A stretch of 64,000 nucleotides of DNA, from positions 26,057 through 90,056 of the forward strand of contig CALANS010000064.1 in assembly GCA_937926105.1 (NCBI GenBank), read 5' to 3'. A model generated the notes under the pieces. The model worked only from the letters and a program-made list of their open reading frames with translations. It had not been told where the DNA came from and searched no databases. Position numbers and translations under genes: made by a program. This document shows, piece after piece, positions 44,415-53,752 of this stretch. Source of the DNA: an uncultured Actinomycetes bacterium (lineage in GTDB: Bacteria; Actinomycetota; Actinomycetes; Mycobacteriales; Nakamurellaceae). Each line of letters begins with the position of its first letter. The stretch's first letter is position 1.

Positions 44415-46967
44415 GTGAGCGGCGACCAGCCCGAGGTGGAGCGCCAGCGCAGCAGCCGGACGGTGTTCCCGGCCGCGGGGGCACTGCTGCTGGTGGTGTC
44501 GGCCGCCCTGTGGGTGCCGGTTCTGCTGCATCCGCAGCCTTCCCCGCTGGAGCAGCCGCCCATCTACGCGCCGGCGCTGCTGGTAGCCGCGTTCATCATT
44601 TGCGAGCTCTATCCGTTGCGGGTGGAGGTGCGCCGCGAGACGCTGCTGGTCAGCCTGTCCGAGCTGCCACTGGCCATCGGGGTGCTGCTACTGCCGCCGT
44701 GGATGGTCGGGTCGGTCTATCTGGCCTCGGGCTTCGTGGTCTACCTGGTGCGCCGGGACAGCTGGCAAAACAACCTGATGAACCTGGCGCTGATCGCCGT
44801 GGAGAGCGGCGTCGCGGTGGTTGCGGTGACGATTGCCGGCACCGTCACCCCGGCCGGGGACATGGTGGCGGTGGGGCAGCGGTACCTGCCGGTGGCGGTC
44901 GGGGTGCTGATCGGAGCGCTGGTGTCGGCGCTGGCGGTCGGCGTGGTCTATCGGCTGATCGGCCCGGCCGAACCGCTGATCCGGGTGGTGCTGCGCTCGA
45001 TGCTGACAGCGGCGGTGATCGTCGGGTTGGCGCTGGTGGGCTTCACCGTGTGGAACGCGCCGATGGGCGGCCCGGTGCTGTGCGTCGGACTGCTCATGGT
45101 GATGGGCCTGCTCTATCGCAACTACTCCTCGTTCCTGCGCCAGCACGCCGACCTCGCGGGCCTGTATGCCTTCGGCAGCAGCGTCACGGCGGCGGGCGGT
45201 GACACCGGCGAATGGCTGGGCCTGATCGAGCAGGTGCGCGACCAGCTCAACGCTCAGGTCGCCGTGCTGTACGTGACCGACCAGTCCAGCGGCCCGCGGG
45301 AGCTGGCGGTCGGCCCGGACGGCCCACTGACCATTGCCAAGCCGGCCGCCGGCGACCCGTTGCTGGCGGCGGCGAGCACATCCGGGGCCACCATGGCCGC
45401 CAGCGATCGGACCACCGACCCCGCCCTGCTGCAGGCGCTCGCCGGTCGCGGCGCGTGGGACGTGATCGTGGTCCCGCTGCGGTCCGGCGACCGCGACCGC
45501 GGCTATCTGGAGGTGCGGGATCGCCGCTCCCGATGGGGTCGCTTCTCCGACGACGACCTGCGGCTGCTGCAGACCCTCGGCGGGCACCTGGCCACCGCGC
45601 TGGACAACCACCGGCTGGTGGAGCGGCTATCCCACGAGGCCTACCACGACTCGGTGACGGCACTGCGCAACCGGCTCGGGCTGACCGTCAGCTCGCAGGA
45701 GATGGCCGCCGCCGGACGGCTCGGCGGGGTGCTGCTGCTGGAGCTGAACGTGCTGGGCGATGTGAACAGCGCGCTCGGCCACGACCGCGGCGAACAGCTG
45801 CTGGCCGCGGTCGGTCGTCGGTTGGTATCGGTGGCGGGGCCGAACCGGCCGGTGGGCCGGATCGAGACCGACCGGTTCGCGGTGCTGCTGGAGCCGCAGG
45901 CCGAGGAGGCATCCACCGAGCTGGCAGAGCAGATCCTGCAGGCGATCGGCCGCACCTATTCGATGGACGGCATCGAGATCGAGCCGCACGCCGTCGGCGG
46001 CCTGGCGCTGCGCGGGCCGGGCGACGATGCGACGGGAACCTCCCGCGAGACCCTGCTGCAGCGCGCCGAGATGGCCCTGCTGTCCGCGCAGGCCCGGGAC
46101 GAGCACCTGGCCGTGTACCAGGCGGCGATGGGTGAGGTGTACCGGCGCCGGTTCCAGCTGGTGACGCAGTTCCGGCGGGCCGTGGAGACCGGAAGGGTGA
46201 CGCTGCACTACCAGCCCAAGCTGACTCTCACCGAGCGAGAGCTGACCGGGGTGGAGGCGCTGGTGCGCTGGCTGCACCCCGAGTACGGGTTCGTCTCGCC
46301 CGCCGAACTGATCGAGGCCATCGAAACCACCGGGTCGATCGACATCCTGTTCTCGCACGTGCTGGACACCTCGCTGGCCCAGATTGCCGACTGGGCGTCC
46401 CGGGGGATGCGAATCGGGGTGGCCGTCAACCTGTCCGTGCGCAACCTGCTGGCCGCCGACTTCACCCGCACCGTCGCCGACGCGCTGGACCGGCACGGGG
46501 TTTCCGCGGAGCTGCTGACCCTGGAGGTCACGGAATCCTCGGTGATGGCGCAGCCGGAGCGTTCGCTGCCGGTGTTGCGTGAGCTGCACTCGATGGGCAT
46601 TCAACTGTCTGTCGACGATTTCGGCACCGGGTACTCGTCGCTGGCCTATCTGCGCCGGCTGCCGATCGACGAGATCAAGATCGACAAGTCGTTCGTGCAG
46701 GGCATGGTCACCGACCTGGGCGACCTGGCCATCGTGCGGGCGATCATCGAGCTGGGGCATTCGCTGGGACTGCGGGTGATTGCGGAGGGCGTCGAGGAGG
46801 AGGCCGGTCGCGACGCGCTGCGGTCCATGCGCTGCGACGGAGTGCAGGGCTTCCTGCTGTCCCGGCCGCTGCCGCTGGACCGGTTCGAGGCCTGGCTGGC
46901 CAGTCGTACGGTGCCGGTCGAGCGGGCCGCCGGGGAGGCGCTGGCGCCGCTGCGGGTGCGCTCCTAG
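44415..46967 (+). CDS. Membrane GAF-GGDEF(degenerate)-EAL cyclic di-GMP phosphodiesterase
   Basis: 850 residues. Order: about eight transmembrane helices (to residue 250), a GAF-like domain (about 255-400), a degenerate GGDEF domain, then EAL. The cyclase motif GGDEF is ETDRF (484-488), so synthesis is unlikely. The EAL domain keeps EALVRW (Glu614), NLSVRNL, the metal pair in DDFGTGYSSL (Asp734-Asp735) and KIDKSFV, so it is probably active and hydrolyses cyclic di-GMP. The membrane and GAF parts would sense a signal. GTG start; weak ribosome site. Confidence 0.9.
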   Translation: MSGDQPEVERQRSSRTVFPAAGALLLVVSAALWVPVLLHPQPSPLEQPPIYAPALLVAAFIICELYPLRVEVRRETLLVSLSELPLAIGVLLLPPWMVGSVYLASGFVVYLVRRDSWQNNLMNLALIAVESGVAVVAVTIAGTVTPAGDMVAVGQRYLPVAVGVLIGALVSALAVGVVYRLIGPAEPLIRVVLRSMLTAAVIVGLALVGFTVWNAPMGGPVLCVGLLMVMGLLYRNYSSFLRQHADLAGLYAFGSSVTAAGGDTGEWLGLIEQVRDQLNAQVAVLYVTDQSSGPRELAVGPDGPLTIAKPAAGDPLLAAASTSGATMAASDRTTDPALLQALAGRGAWDVIVVPLRSGDRDRGYLEVRDRRSRWGRFSDDDLRLLQTLGGHLATALDNHRLVERLSHEAYHDSVTALRNRLGLTVSSQEMAAAGRLGGVLLLELNVLGDVNSALGHDRGEQLLAAVGRRLVSVAGPNRPVGRIETDRFAVLLEPQAEEASTELAEQILQAIGRTYSMDGIEIEPHAVGGLALRGPGDDATGTSRETLLQRAEMALLSAQARDEHLAVYQAAMGEVYRRRFQLVTQFRRAVETGRVTLHYQPKLTLTERELTGVEALVRWLHPEYGFVSPAELIEAIETTGSIDILFSHVLDTSLAQIADWASRGMRIGVAVNLSVRNLLAADFTRTVADALDRHGVSAELLTLEVTESSVMAQPERSLPVLRELHSMGIQLSVDDFGTGYSSLAYLRRLPIDEIKIDKSFVQGMVTDLGDLAIVRAIIELGHSLGLRVIAEGVEEEAGRDALRSMRCDGVQGFLLSRPLPLDRFEAWLASRTVPVERAAGEALAPLRVRS

Positions 46968-46975
46968 CCGACGCC

Positions 46976-46996
46976 GTCACCGGCCTGACTGGTGAC
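46976..46996 (+). terminator. Weak hairpin after the EAL gene
   Basis: GTCACC and GGTGAC flank a 9-nt loop, 8 bases after the stop codon. The stem is only 6 bp with no U-tract, so terminator function is uncertain. Confidence 0.3.
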
Positions 46997-47107
46997 TGGC
47001 CCGGTGCACCCCGGCTGACCTGGCGGTTTCACGTCACCCGCGATCGGTGATGTAGAGTTGCCCAGGCTCTGCTGGGCTGCCGCTGCGCGGCGTCCCGACC
47101 GAGCCAG

Positions 47108-47210
47108 GCCCCTTTAGCTCAGTCGGCAGAGCGTCTCCATGGTAAGGAGAAGGTCTACGAGCAAGCGGCTCATAATCGCTGTGTCGCCGGTTCAAGTCCG
47201 GCCACCGCTA
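47108..47210 (+). pseudogene. Chimeric tRNA: 5' part of tRNA-Thr(GGT) joined to 3' part of tRNA-Met(CAT)
   Basis: 47108-47158 is a normal tRNA-Thr 5' portion: acceptor GCCCCTT, D-arm, anticodon arm TCTCC-ATGGTAA-GGAGA and variable loop AGGTC. From about 47159 the sequence becomes a tRNA-Met 3' portion: end of the D-stem, anticodon arm AGCGG-CTCATAA-TCGCT, T-arm GCCGG-TTCAAGT-CCGGC and acceptor CACCGCT with discriminator A. The T-arm and 3' acceptor of Thr, the spacer, and the 5' acceptor and D-arm of Met are missing. Other actinobacteria have two complete tRNAs here, just before rpmG. As written, neither half can be a functional tRNA. Confidence 0.85.
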
Positions 47211-47301
47211 CTCGAAATGCGGTCGCCGGCCACCTCGGCGCCGCACGTCCGAGCCGGACCGGCCGGTTCACAGTGAGTACGAGAGCGAGAGGCATACGGC
47301 C

Positions 47302-47466
47302 GTGGCCGCCACCGATATCCGCCCCAAGATCACCCTCGCGTGCGAGGTGTGCAAGAACCGCAACTACATCACCCGCAAGAACCGGCGCAACGACCCCGAC
47401 CGGATGGAGCTGCGCAAGTTCTGCCCGCACTGCGGCAAGCACCAGGCGCACCGCGAGACCCGCTGA
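47302..47466 (+). CDS. rpmG: 50S ribosomal protein L33
   Basis: 54 residues. Sequence begins [17 protein letters not shown] and ends [12 protein letters not shown]. Zinc-binding cysteines C14, C17, C41 and C44 are present, so this is the zinc-containing (C+) form. GTG start with GAGAGGC upstream. It lies downstream of the Thr/Met tRNA site, the usual actinobacterial position. Confidence 0.95.
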   Translation: MAATDIRPKITLACEVCKNRNYITRKNRRNDPDRMELRKFCPHCGKHQAHRETR

Positions 47467-47491
47467 CCTCGCGTCCCGTGCTGGACCGCTG

Positions 47492-47929
47492 ATGGACGCC
47501 TCCTTCGTGGGCCGGGCGTTCCCGCTCGCCGAGCCCTATCTGGTCGGTGCGGAGAAGATCCGCGAGTTCGCTGACGCCATCGGTGAGCCCAGCCCGCTGT
47601 GCCACGATCGACAGGCCGCCCGAGCCGCCGGACACCCTGATCTCGTCGCACCGCCCACCTTCGCGATCGCCGCGATCGCCCGGGCGCAGGACGCGGTGCT
47701 GTTCCGGCCGGACCTGCAGCTGGACTTCTCCCGCGTGGTGCACCGCGACCAGCGCTTCGTGCACCACCGGCCCATCCACGCTGGCGACCAGCTGCGTGCC
47801 ACCGTGCACATCGACACGATCAAGGTGTTGGCCGGCAACGACGTCATCGGCCTGCGCACCGAGGTCGTCGACGGCGCCGGTGAGCCGGTCGTGACCTGCC
47901 ACTCCACCCTGGTCTCGAGGGCAGCGTGA
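47492..47929 (+). CDS. MaoC-like (R)-hydratase, N-terminal-type partner (HadA-like)
   Basis: 145 residues, hot-dog fold. In mycobacteria the equivalent rpmG-linked genes encode HadA/HadB, subunits of a fatty-acid synthase II dehydratase. FVGRAFPLAEPYLVGAEKIREFADAIG (core YLVGAEKIREFADAIGE) and VHHRPIHAGDQLRATVHI are typical of the non-catalytic HadA type. ATG 47492; its stop overlaps the GTG of the next gene. Whether the organism makes mycolic acids cannot be judged; many actinobacteria without them keep this pair. Confidence 0.82.
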   Translation: MDASFVGRAFPLAEPYLVGAEKIREFADAIGEPSPLCHDRQAARAAGHPDLVAPPTFAIAAIARAQDAVLFRPDLQLDFSRVVHRDQRFVHHRPIHAGDQLRATVHIDTIKVLAGNDVIGLRTEVVDGAGEPVVTCHSTLVSRAA

Positions 47930-48047
47930 GCGACGCCGGAGCGGGTGTGGGCCGTCGCGGCGAAGCTGCGGGCCCCGGCCGCGGAGTGCGGAGCGAACAA
48001 TCGGATACCGTGAGCGACGCCGGAGCGGGTGTGGGCCGTCGCGGCGA
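47926..48047. repeat. 38-bp direct repeat spaced 84 bp
   Basis: Two identical 38-bp copies (47926-47963 and 48010-48047) separated by 46 bp. Each begins with GTGAGCGACGCCGGAGCGGG. The repeat duplicates the start of the HadB-like gene in frame. Confidence 0.9.
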
Positions 48048-48462
48048 CTCGATCGCGGTCGGTCAGCAGTTGCCGGAGCTGGTCGTCCATCTGGACCGTG
48101 CCCGGCTGGTGCGCTATGCCGGTGCCTCCGGCGACTTCAACCCGATCCACTGGAACGCCCGGGTAGCCACCGAGGTGGGCCTGCCCGACGTCATCGCGCA
48201 CGGCATGCTGACCATGGCGCTGGCCGGCCGCCTCGTCACCGCCTGGATCGGCGACCCCGCGCGAGTGCTGGACTTCGGCGTGCTGTTCACCCGCCCGGTG
48301 GTGGTGCCGGATCCGGCGGGTGCGGACGTCGTGCTGACCGGTCGGGTCGCGCAGCTGGACGGCGAGGCCGGTACCGCGCGGGTGGATATCACGGCCACCG
48401 CGGCGGGGCAGACGGTGCTCGGCCGGGCTCGGGCCACGGTGCTGTTGCCGGTCGCCGATTGA
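47926..48462 (+). CDS. MaoC-like (R)-hydratase, catalytic partner (HadB-like) with duplicated 5' end
   Basis: 178 residues if started at GTG 47926, about 150 from GTG 48010. The hydratase motif is SGDFNPIHWN (Asp and His catalytic dyad) followed by VIAHGMLTMALAGRLV. The N-terminus holds a 38-bp direct repeat (47926-47963 and 48010-48047) 84 bp apart, each copy beginning with a GTG start and encoding SDAGAGVGRRG. The second copy gives an N-terminus nearer the family norm (IAVGQQLPELVVHLDRARLV follows it). The first copy overlaps the upstream stop and may still be used. Confidence 0.85.
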   Translation: MSDAGAGVGRRGEAAGPGRGVRSEQSDTVSDAGAGVGRRGDSIAVGQQLPELVVHLDRARLVRYAGASGDFNPIHWNARVATEVGLPDVIAHGMLTMALAGRLVTAWIGDPARVLDFGVLFTRPVVVPDPAGADVVLTGRVAQLDGEAGTARVDITATAAGQTVLGRARATVLLPVAD

Positions 48463-48559
48463 CGCTCCGGCCGGGTGCGGACCGCCTGGCGCCGGTCGCT
48501 GCCACCGCGCGCCGATCGCTGCCGGGGCGGGCATGGGTCGTCGGCAGGGCGCCTGGTGC

Positions 48560-48565
48560 CCTACA
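48560..48565 (+). promoter_or_regulatory. Possible -10 of the tRNA-Trp/secE/nusG unit
   Basis: TACACT, a good actinobacterial -10, lies about 85 nt upstream of tRNA-Trp. A matching -35 is not obvious. Confidence 0.35.
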
Positions 48566-48649
48566 CTGGACCGTCGGGGGTGTACTGAGTGCTGCCTGTC
48601 CGCAGGCCGCGCTGGTTCACCCCGCTTCGCTGTGAGGCGGGGCACCCGA

Positions 48650-48722
<73 letters not shown>

Positions 48723-48812
48723 CACCGTGTGGCGTTCCGGCGCCATGCCCGGCCTCCGGGCCACCCGCGTGACGAGCGGCTCACGGCCGTACCCGAGACG
48801 AAGAGGATGCCA

Positions 48813-49319
48813 GTGAACAGCGATTCCGACGGCGTGCCGGACGGCAACGTGCCGGCCGGCGACGACGGCCAGGCGCGCGAGGCACCCGAGGGCGCGTCGG
48901 CCGACGACGGCGTCCGCGGGCAGTCACCGGACCCTTCAGAGTCGACGGAGTCGGCCGACGACGCCGACGTGGACCGGATGCTTCGCGAGGAACTGGAACC
49001 CGCCGCCGTCGGCGCTCGGGTTCCGGCGGGATCGGCGCGGGCCGCCGCGCGGGCCTCCGCCGCTCGGGCCGGTGTCTCCGCGGGGAAGGGTCGCGCGACC
49101 CCATCCCGGGACCGTGGCCCCCGGCGCGGGAACATCTTCGTCCGAATCGCGCGATACCTGCGCGAGGTGGTCTCCGAGATGCGGAAGGTCATCTGGCCGA
49201 CCCGCAAGGAGATGATCACCTATTCCATCGTGGTCGTGCTGTTTCTGGTGTTCATGATCGCGATGACCTGGGGGCTCGACCTCGGATTCGCCAAGGCCGT
49301 GCTGGCGATCTTCGGCTGA
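48813..49319 (+). CDS. secE: Preprotein translocase subunit SecE
   Basis: About 168 residues. SecE clamps SecY in the Sec translocon. The conserved part is C-terminal: IARYLREVVSEMRKVIWPTR, then one transmembrane helix (MITYSIVVVLFLVFMIAM). The first 100 residues are an acidic, Ala/Arg-rich extension common in actinobacteria. GTG 48813 is preferred because AAGAGG lies 6 nt upstream; ATG 48807 overlaps that site. Next gene is nusG. Confidence 0.95.
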   Translation: MNSDSDGVPDGNVPAGDDGQAREAPEGASADDGVRGQSPDPSESTESADDADVDRMLREELEPAAVGARVPAGSARAAARASAARAGVSAGKGRATPSRDRGPRRGNIFVRIARYLREVVSEMRKVIWPTRKEMITYSIVVVLFLVFMIAMTWGLDLGFAKAVLAIFG

Positions 49320-49367
49320 ACCGACGCAGACCACGTAGACCACATCACCATGACAGGAAGTGACACC

Positions 49368-50105
49368 GTGTCGACACCCGACTGGCCCGCTGGCGACGAG
49401 GCGACCGGCGACGAGCAGCTGGTTGCCGGTGCGCCCGCGCAGGACGTCGAGCCCGATCCCGCCGAGGTGACGGCCGACGATGCCACCGACCAGCCGGCGG
49501 AGGAGATCGACCCCGCCGCGGAGCTGCGGGCCGAACTGCGCAAGGCGCCCGGCCGCTGGTACGTGGTGCACTCCTACGCGGGCTACGAGAACAAGGTGAA
49601 GACGAACCTGGAGAGCCGGGTCAAGTCGCTGGAGATGGACGAGTTCATCTTCCAGATTGAGGTTCCCACCGAAGAGGTCATCGAGCTGAAGAATGGGCAG
49701 CGCAAGCCCAAGAAGCGGATGGTCTACCCGGGTTACATCCTGGTCCGGATGGACCTGACCGACGAGTCGTGGAGCGCGGTCCGTAACACCCCGGGGGTGA
49801 CGGGGTTCGTCGGCGCCACCGCGCAGCAGCCGTCCGCGTTGTCCATCGACGAGGTGGTCAAGATCCTCGCCCCGGCCGCGCCCAAGAAGTCGGTGCAGGT
49901 CGCCACGTCCAGCGGTGAGCCCGTGCGCACCGAGGTCGACTTCGAGGTCGGCGAGGCCGTCACTATCACCGGCGGGGCGTTCGCCACCCTGCCGGCCACC
50001 ATCGCCGAGGTGAACCCGGGGCCGCAGAAGCTCAAGGTGCTGGTCTCGATCTTCGGCCGGGAGACCCAGGTCGAGCTCGGCTTCGCCGAGGTCGAGAAGA
50101 TCTAG
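49368..50105 (+). CDS. nusG: Transcription termination/antitermination protein NusG
   Basis: 245 residues. The NGN domain ([47 protein letters not shown]) is followed by a KOW domain ([19 protein letters not shown] to [13 protein letters not shown]). An acidic N-terminal extension of about 60 residues is actinobacterial. GTG 49368 has AGGAAG 8 nt upstream; ATG 49350 lacks one. NusG couples RNA polymerase to Rho and to the ribosome. Confidence 0.95.
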   Translation: MSTPDWPAGDEATGDEQLVAGAPAQDVEPDPAEVTADDATDQPAEEIDPAAELRAELRKAPGRWYVVHSYAGYENKVKTNLESRVKSLEMDEFIFQIEVPTEEVIELKNGQRKPKKRMVYPGYILVRMDLTDESWSAVRNTPGVTGFVGATAQQPSALSIDEVVKILAPAAPKKSVQVATSSGEPVRTEVDFEVGEAVTITGGAFATLPATIAEVNPGPQKLKVLVSIFGRETQVELGFAEVEKI

Positions 50106-50166
50106 CCGGCCGCCCACCCACCAGGTCAGTCACTTCACAGCAAGCAACCAGGAAGAAAGAACCACC

Positions 50167-50601
50167 ATGCCCCCCAAGAAGAAGAAGCTCGCGGCCATCA
50201 TCAAGCTGCAGATCAAGGCCGGGATGGCCAACCCGGCCCCGCCGGTCGGCCCGGCACTGGGCCAGCACGGCGTGAACATCATGGAGTTCTGCAAGGCCTA
50301 CAACGCCGCGACCGAGTCGCAGCGCGGTGACGTGGTCCCGGTGGAGATCTCCGTCTACGAAGACCGCTCGTTCGACTTCAAACTCAAGACCCCGCCCGCC
50401 GCGCGGCTGCTGCTCAAGGCCGCCGGTGTGGAAAAGGGCTCGGGCACCCCGCACACCACCAAGGTCGCCTCGGTGACGGCCGCCCAGGTGCGGGAGATCG
50501 CCACGCTCAAGCAGGTCGACCTGAACGCCAACGATGTCGACGCCGCCGCCAAGATCATCGCCGGTACCGCACGGTCGATGGGCATCACCGTCACCGATTG
50601 A
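50167..50601 (+). CDS. rplK: 50S ribosomal protein L11
   Basis: 144 residues, family length. Starts [20 protein letters not shown], with [20 protein letters not shown] in the N-terminal domain (thiostrepton and GTPase-centre region) and the RNA-binding C-terminal domain ending [19 protein letters not shown] precedes the ATG. Confidence 0.97.
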   Translation: MPPKKKKLAAIIKLQIKAGMANPAPPVGPALGQHGVNIMEFCKAYNAATESQRGDVVPVEISVYEDRSFDFKLKTPPAARLLLKAAGVEKGSGTPHTTKVASVTAAQVREIATLKQVDLNANDVDAAAKIIAGTARSMGITVTD

Positions 50602-50789
50602 TCTGGCCGGCGGTCCGGCGGCAGTCGCCGGGACGCCGACCTGCCCCGCGCGCGGATCGCGACGGGGCACGCGCCGCCCGCGGTGGGTGGCGTGGTGGGA
50701 GGGCCACGCGCTGGCCCGGTAACCACACCGTGCGTACGAGGACGCTGGACCACCGGCGGACCGTGCAGGATAGGACAGGGAGCACGAAC

Positions 50790-51506
50790 ATGAAGCGCAG
50801 CAAGGCATACCGCAAGGCCGCCGAGCAGATCGACCGGGCGAAGCTGTACAGCCCGGCCGAGGCCGCCGACCTGGCCCGCAGCACCTCCGTCGGCAAGTCC
50901 GACGGCACCGTCGAGGTCGCCATGGTGCTGGGCGTCGACCCGCGCAAGGCCGACCAGATGGTGCGCGGCACCGTCAACCTGCCGCACGGCACCGGCAAGA
51001 CCGCCCGGGTGATCGTGTTCGCGGTCGGTGAGAAGGCCACCGAGGCTGCGGCCGCAGGCGCGGACGCGGTCGGCACCGACGAGCTGATCGAGCGGATCCA
51101 GGGTGGCTGGCTGGACTTCGATGCGGCCATCGCCACTCCCGACCAGATGGCCAAGGTCGGCCGGATCGCTCGCGTGCTGGGCCCGCGCGGCCTGATGCCG
51201 AATCCGAAGACCGGCACCGTCACCGCCGACGTGGCCAAGGCCGTCGCGGACATCAAGGGCGGCAAGATCAACTTTCGGGTGGACAAGGCGGCCAACCTGC
51301 ACCTGGTGATCGGCAAGGCATCCTTCCCGACCGAGCACCTGGTGGAGAACTACGCCGCGGCGCTGGACGAGGTTCTGCGCGCCAAGCCGTCGGCCGCGAA
51401 GGGCCGGTACCTGCGCAAGGTGTTCTTCGCCACCACCATGGGGCCGGGCATTCCCGTCGACCCGACGCAGACCCGCAACCTGCTCGCCGAGGAGCCGGCC
51501 TCCTAG
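50790..51506 (+). CDS. rplA: 50S ribosomal protein L1
   Basis: 238 residues. Conserved [18 protein letters not shown] and [20 protein letters not shown] identify L1. ATG 50790 follows ACAGGGAG. The 188-bp gap after rplK has GC-rich stems that could be a translational operator, but I cannot define it. A strong terminator follows. Confidence 0.97.
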   Translation: MKRSKAYRKAAEQIDRAKLYSPAEAADLARSTSVGKSDGTVEVAMVLGVDPRKADQMVRGTVNLPHGTGKTARVIVFAVGEKATEAAAAGADAVGTDELIERIQGGWLDFDAAIATPDQMAKVGRIARVLGPRGLMPNPKTGTVTADVAKAVADIKGGKINFRVDKAANLHLVIGKASFPTEHLVENYAAALDEVLRAKPSAAKGRYLRKVFFATTMGPGIPVDPTQTRNLLAEEPAS

Positions 51507-51520
51507 ACGACATCGGTCAG

Positions 51521-51559
51521 CAACGGCGCGGTAACCCCTCCGGGGTTACCGCGCCGTTG
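51521..51559 (+). terminator. Strong hairpin terminator after rplA
   Basis: Perfect 18-bp stem (51521-51538 with 51542-51559; arm CAACGGCGCGGTAACCCC) and a 3-nt loop, followed by TCGTCTG. It lies 14 nt after the rplA stop. Confidence 0.88.
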
Positions 51560-51629
51560 TCGTCTGCGTACGGGTTGCGGCACTTACCAGACAAGGAGAT
51601 GATCGAAGTGATAATCGGTCATCGGAGGC

Positions 51630-52631
51630 ATGATGCGGCGGCGAACCATCAGGGCGGTATTCGCGGCTGCGGTGCCGCTGATGATGCTTGGCGGGTGCGG
51701 CGCGGTGGTGGCCGGTCACGGTGTTCGCGCACCGAACACGGTGACCACGCCCGATGGCGCCAACCGGTCCACGGTGGATGCGACCGGATTGATCGCACCG
51801 TCGCCGGGCACGGGCGGTACCACTGCGGCGAGCAGCGGCGAGGCCGCCCAGCCATCGGAGGAAGTATCGACCGCGAGCGAGGAACCCGTCGACGCCGCGG
51901 CACTACTCGCCAGCATTCGGGCAGGATCGGCCACTATCAGCAGTGAGTCCGCGACCGTCTCGGTATCGGGGTGGGGCGGCAACGGTCCGTTCTCGGTGCG
52001 GGAGGACGCCCAATTCTCGTTTGTCGGCGGTCATGTGGAGTCGATGGAGATGACCGCGACTGCCCTGGATCCCGCGCTGGACGCGAAAAACTCGGCGGCG
52101 TCTCCCACCTTGGTGATCCGCAAGGTTCACGACCGGGTCTTCATTGGTCCGCAGTCCCTGATCGCATCCGCGGGCATCGATGATCCGAAGGGCAGGCCGT
52201 GGTACGAGATCACCACTTCAACGCCCCCAGTGATCGCCGCGCTGAGCGCTCCGAACTGGGCCGATGACGACTATGGTGCCGCGTTGCCGATGGTCACCGA
52301 ATTGGTGGCCGCGGCAACGACGCTGATCGACCTCGGCCCCCAGGCCGATGGCCCGGCGGCGCACCAGTATCAGATGACCGTCGATATCCGCACCGTGCCC
52401 AACCTATTGGGCCTGCTGGATCTGACGCCGGAGCAGACGCTGACGCTCGCCGACGAGAGTCCGCTGCTGACGGCCTTCCTCTGGCTGGACGATCGTGACC
52501 GCACCATCAAGCTGATCGCTGCGCACAGCGGGATCGGCGCGTCACTGAGCCTGATCGAGTCCGCCAGCCGGTTCAACGAGCCGTTGCACATCGAGGTACC
52601 TCGGTCTGGCGAGATCGTCACCGACCGCTAG
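51630..52631 (+). CDS. Lipoprotein of unknown function, possibly LppX/LprG-like
   Basis: 333 residues. Signal peptide with lipobox LGGC (Cys23): basic MMRRRTIR, hydrophobic core [11 protein letters not shown], then GGCG. After a Thr/Ser/Glu-rich linker (to about 90) comes a 240-residue domain of alternating strands and helices ([49 protein letters not shown]). The layout recalls the LppX/LprAFG carrier fold, but motif support is weak. GGAGG is 1 nt from ATG 51630 and 4 nt from ATG 51633. It sits alone between rplA and rplJ. Confidence 0.78.
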   Translation: MMRRRTIRAVFAAAVPLMMLGGCGAVVAGHGVRAPNTVTTPDGANRSTVDATGLIAPSPGTGGTTAASSGEAAQPSEEVSTASEEPVDAAALLASIRAGSATISSESATVSVSGWGGNGPFSVREDAQFSFVGGHVESMEMTATALDPALDAKNSAASPTLVIRKVHDRVFIGPQSLIASAGIDDPKGRPWYEITTSTPPVIAALSAPNWADDDYGAALPMVTELVAAATTLIDLGPQADGPAAHQYQMTVDIRTVPNLLGLLDLTPEQTLTLADESPLLTAFLWLDDRDRTIKLIAAHSGIGASLSLIESASRFNEPLHIEVPRSGEIVTDR

Positions 52632-52721
52632 CACCGTCGGGTGCGGGCCCGGCCGCGATCCGTTCCGATCGCCCGGTACGGGTCGCGCACGGAGCGATTT
52701 GGCGCTCCGGTACCGATCCGG

Positions 52722-52727
52722 TAGCGT
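52722..52727 (+). promoter_or_regulatory. Possible -10 for the rplJ-rplL transcript
   Basis: TAGCGT, of TAnnnT type, lies about 20 nt before the conserved leader element CCGAAGACCGTCGG. Confidence 0.35.
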
Positions 52728-52739
52728 GGTGCTCGTTCC

Positions 52740-52925
52740 ACCGAAGACCGTCGGCTTTGCCGCGCCCGTAGGCGTTCGACCTTGTGTCGTGCGACACCGG
52801 GCCGGTGACGAAGGATTCGCCCCGAGTGGCGAACGGCCCACGCAGGAGGACGAGGTCGAAACGTGGCCGGCCCGGGTCCGGGCTGCCGCGATCACGCCCC
52901 GTGCGCCTGCGCCGGGGCGTTTGTC
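52740..52925 (+). promoter_or_regulatory. Ribosomal protein L10 leader with attenuator
   Basis: The region upstream of rplJ holds the L10-leader hallmark CCGAAGACCGTCGG, then several GC-rich stems. It ends with an attenuator hairpin, ACGCCCC (52894-52900) with GGGGCGT (52914-52920), followed by TTGTCATT. In bacteria the L10-L7/L12 complex binds this leader to repress rplJL. The exact fold was not computed. Confidence 0.7.
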
Positions 52926-53016
52926 ATTCCTGGCCCCCTTCGCGCATCGTCTCACGGCCTCCGGTGGCCGGCGGCCCCCGCCGCCGGGTGCATCGAGACA
53001 CCGAAAGGAGGCGAGG

Positions 53017-53622
53017 ATGGCCAAGCCCGCCAAGGTCACCGCGGTCGCCGAGATCGCGGACCGGTTCCGCAGTTCGCAGGCCGCCGTGGTGACCGAGTAC
53101 CGCGGCCTGACGATGGCGCAACTCACCGAGTTGCGCCGGGCGCTCGGAGCGGACACCGCCTACACCATCGCCAAGAACACGCTGGTCAAGCGAGCCGCCG
53201 CGGATGCCGGAGTGGAAGGTCTGGACGAGCTGTTCGTCGGGCCGACCGCCATCGCGTTCGTGGCCGGCGAGCCGGTGGATGCCGCCAAGGCGCTGCGCGA
53301 TTTCGCCAAGGCACATCCGCTGCTGGTCGTCAAGGGCGGTCTGCTGGACGGACACCCCGTCGGCCCCGGCGAGGTCGACAAGCTGGCGGACCTGGAGTCC
53401 CGCGAGGTGTTGCTCGGCAAGCTGGCCGGCGCCATGCTGGGAACCCTGACCAAGGCCGCCGTCCTGTTCAACCAGCTGCCCAGCCAGGTCGCGCGGCTCG
53501 CCGCCGCCCTGCAGGACAAGCGAGCCGCAGAGGGCCCAGCGGAAGCTGCGGCCGCCCCGGCCACCGAGACGGCCGAGGACGCACCGGCGTCCGACGCAAC
53601 GGACCAGGCGGACCAGGCCTGA
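53017..53622 (+). CDS. rplJ: 50S ribosomal protein L10
   Basis: 201 residues. The core [20 protein letters not shown] and [12 protein letters not shown], with [19 protein letters not shown], is typical of L10, the stalk base that binds L7/L12 dimers. The last 40 residues are Ala/Glu/Asp-rich. ATG 53017 follows AGGCGAGG; the long upstream frame covers the leader. Confidence 0.97.
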   Translation: MAKPAKVTAVAEIADRFRSSQAAVVTEYRGLTMAQLTELRRALGADTAYTIAKNTLVKRAAADAGVEGLDELFVGPTAIAFVAGEPVDAAKALRDFAKAHPLLVVKGGLLDGHPVGPGEVDKLADLESREVLLGKLAGAMLGTLTKAAVLFNQLPSQVARLAAALQDKRAAEGPAEAAAAPATETAEDAPASDATDQADQA

Positions 53623-53752
53623 TCCGACCGACCGACCCGGCCACCGCGGCGGGTCATGCACCACCCGGTCGGTTCAGACCGGACATCCACTCCGCCCGCG
53701 ACGAGGACATCCAGCGGGCACCGCATCCAGCGGAATCAGAAAGGACACCATC

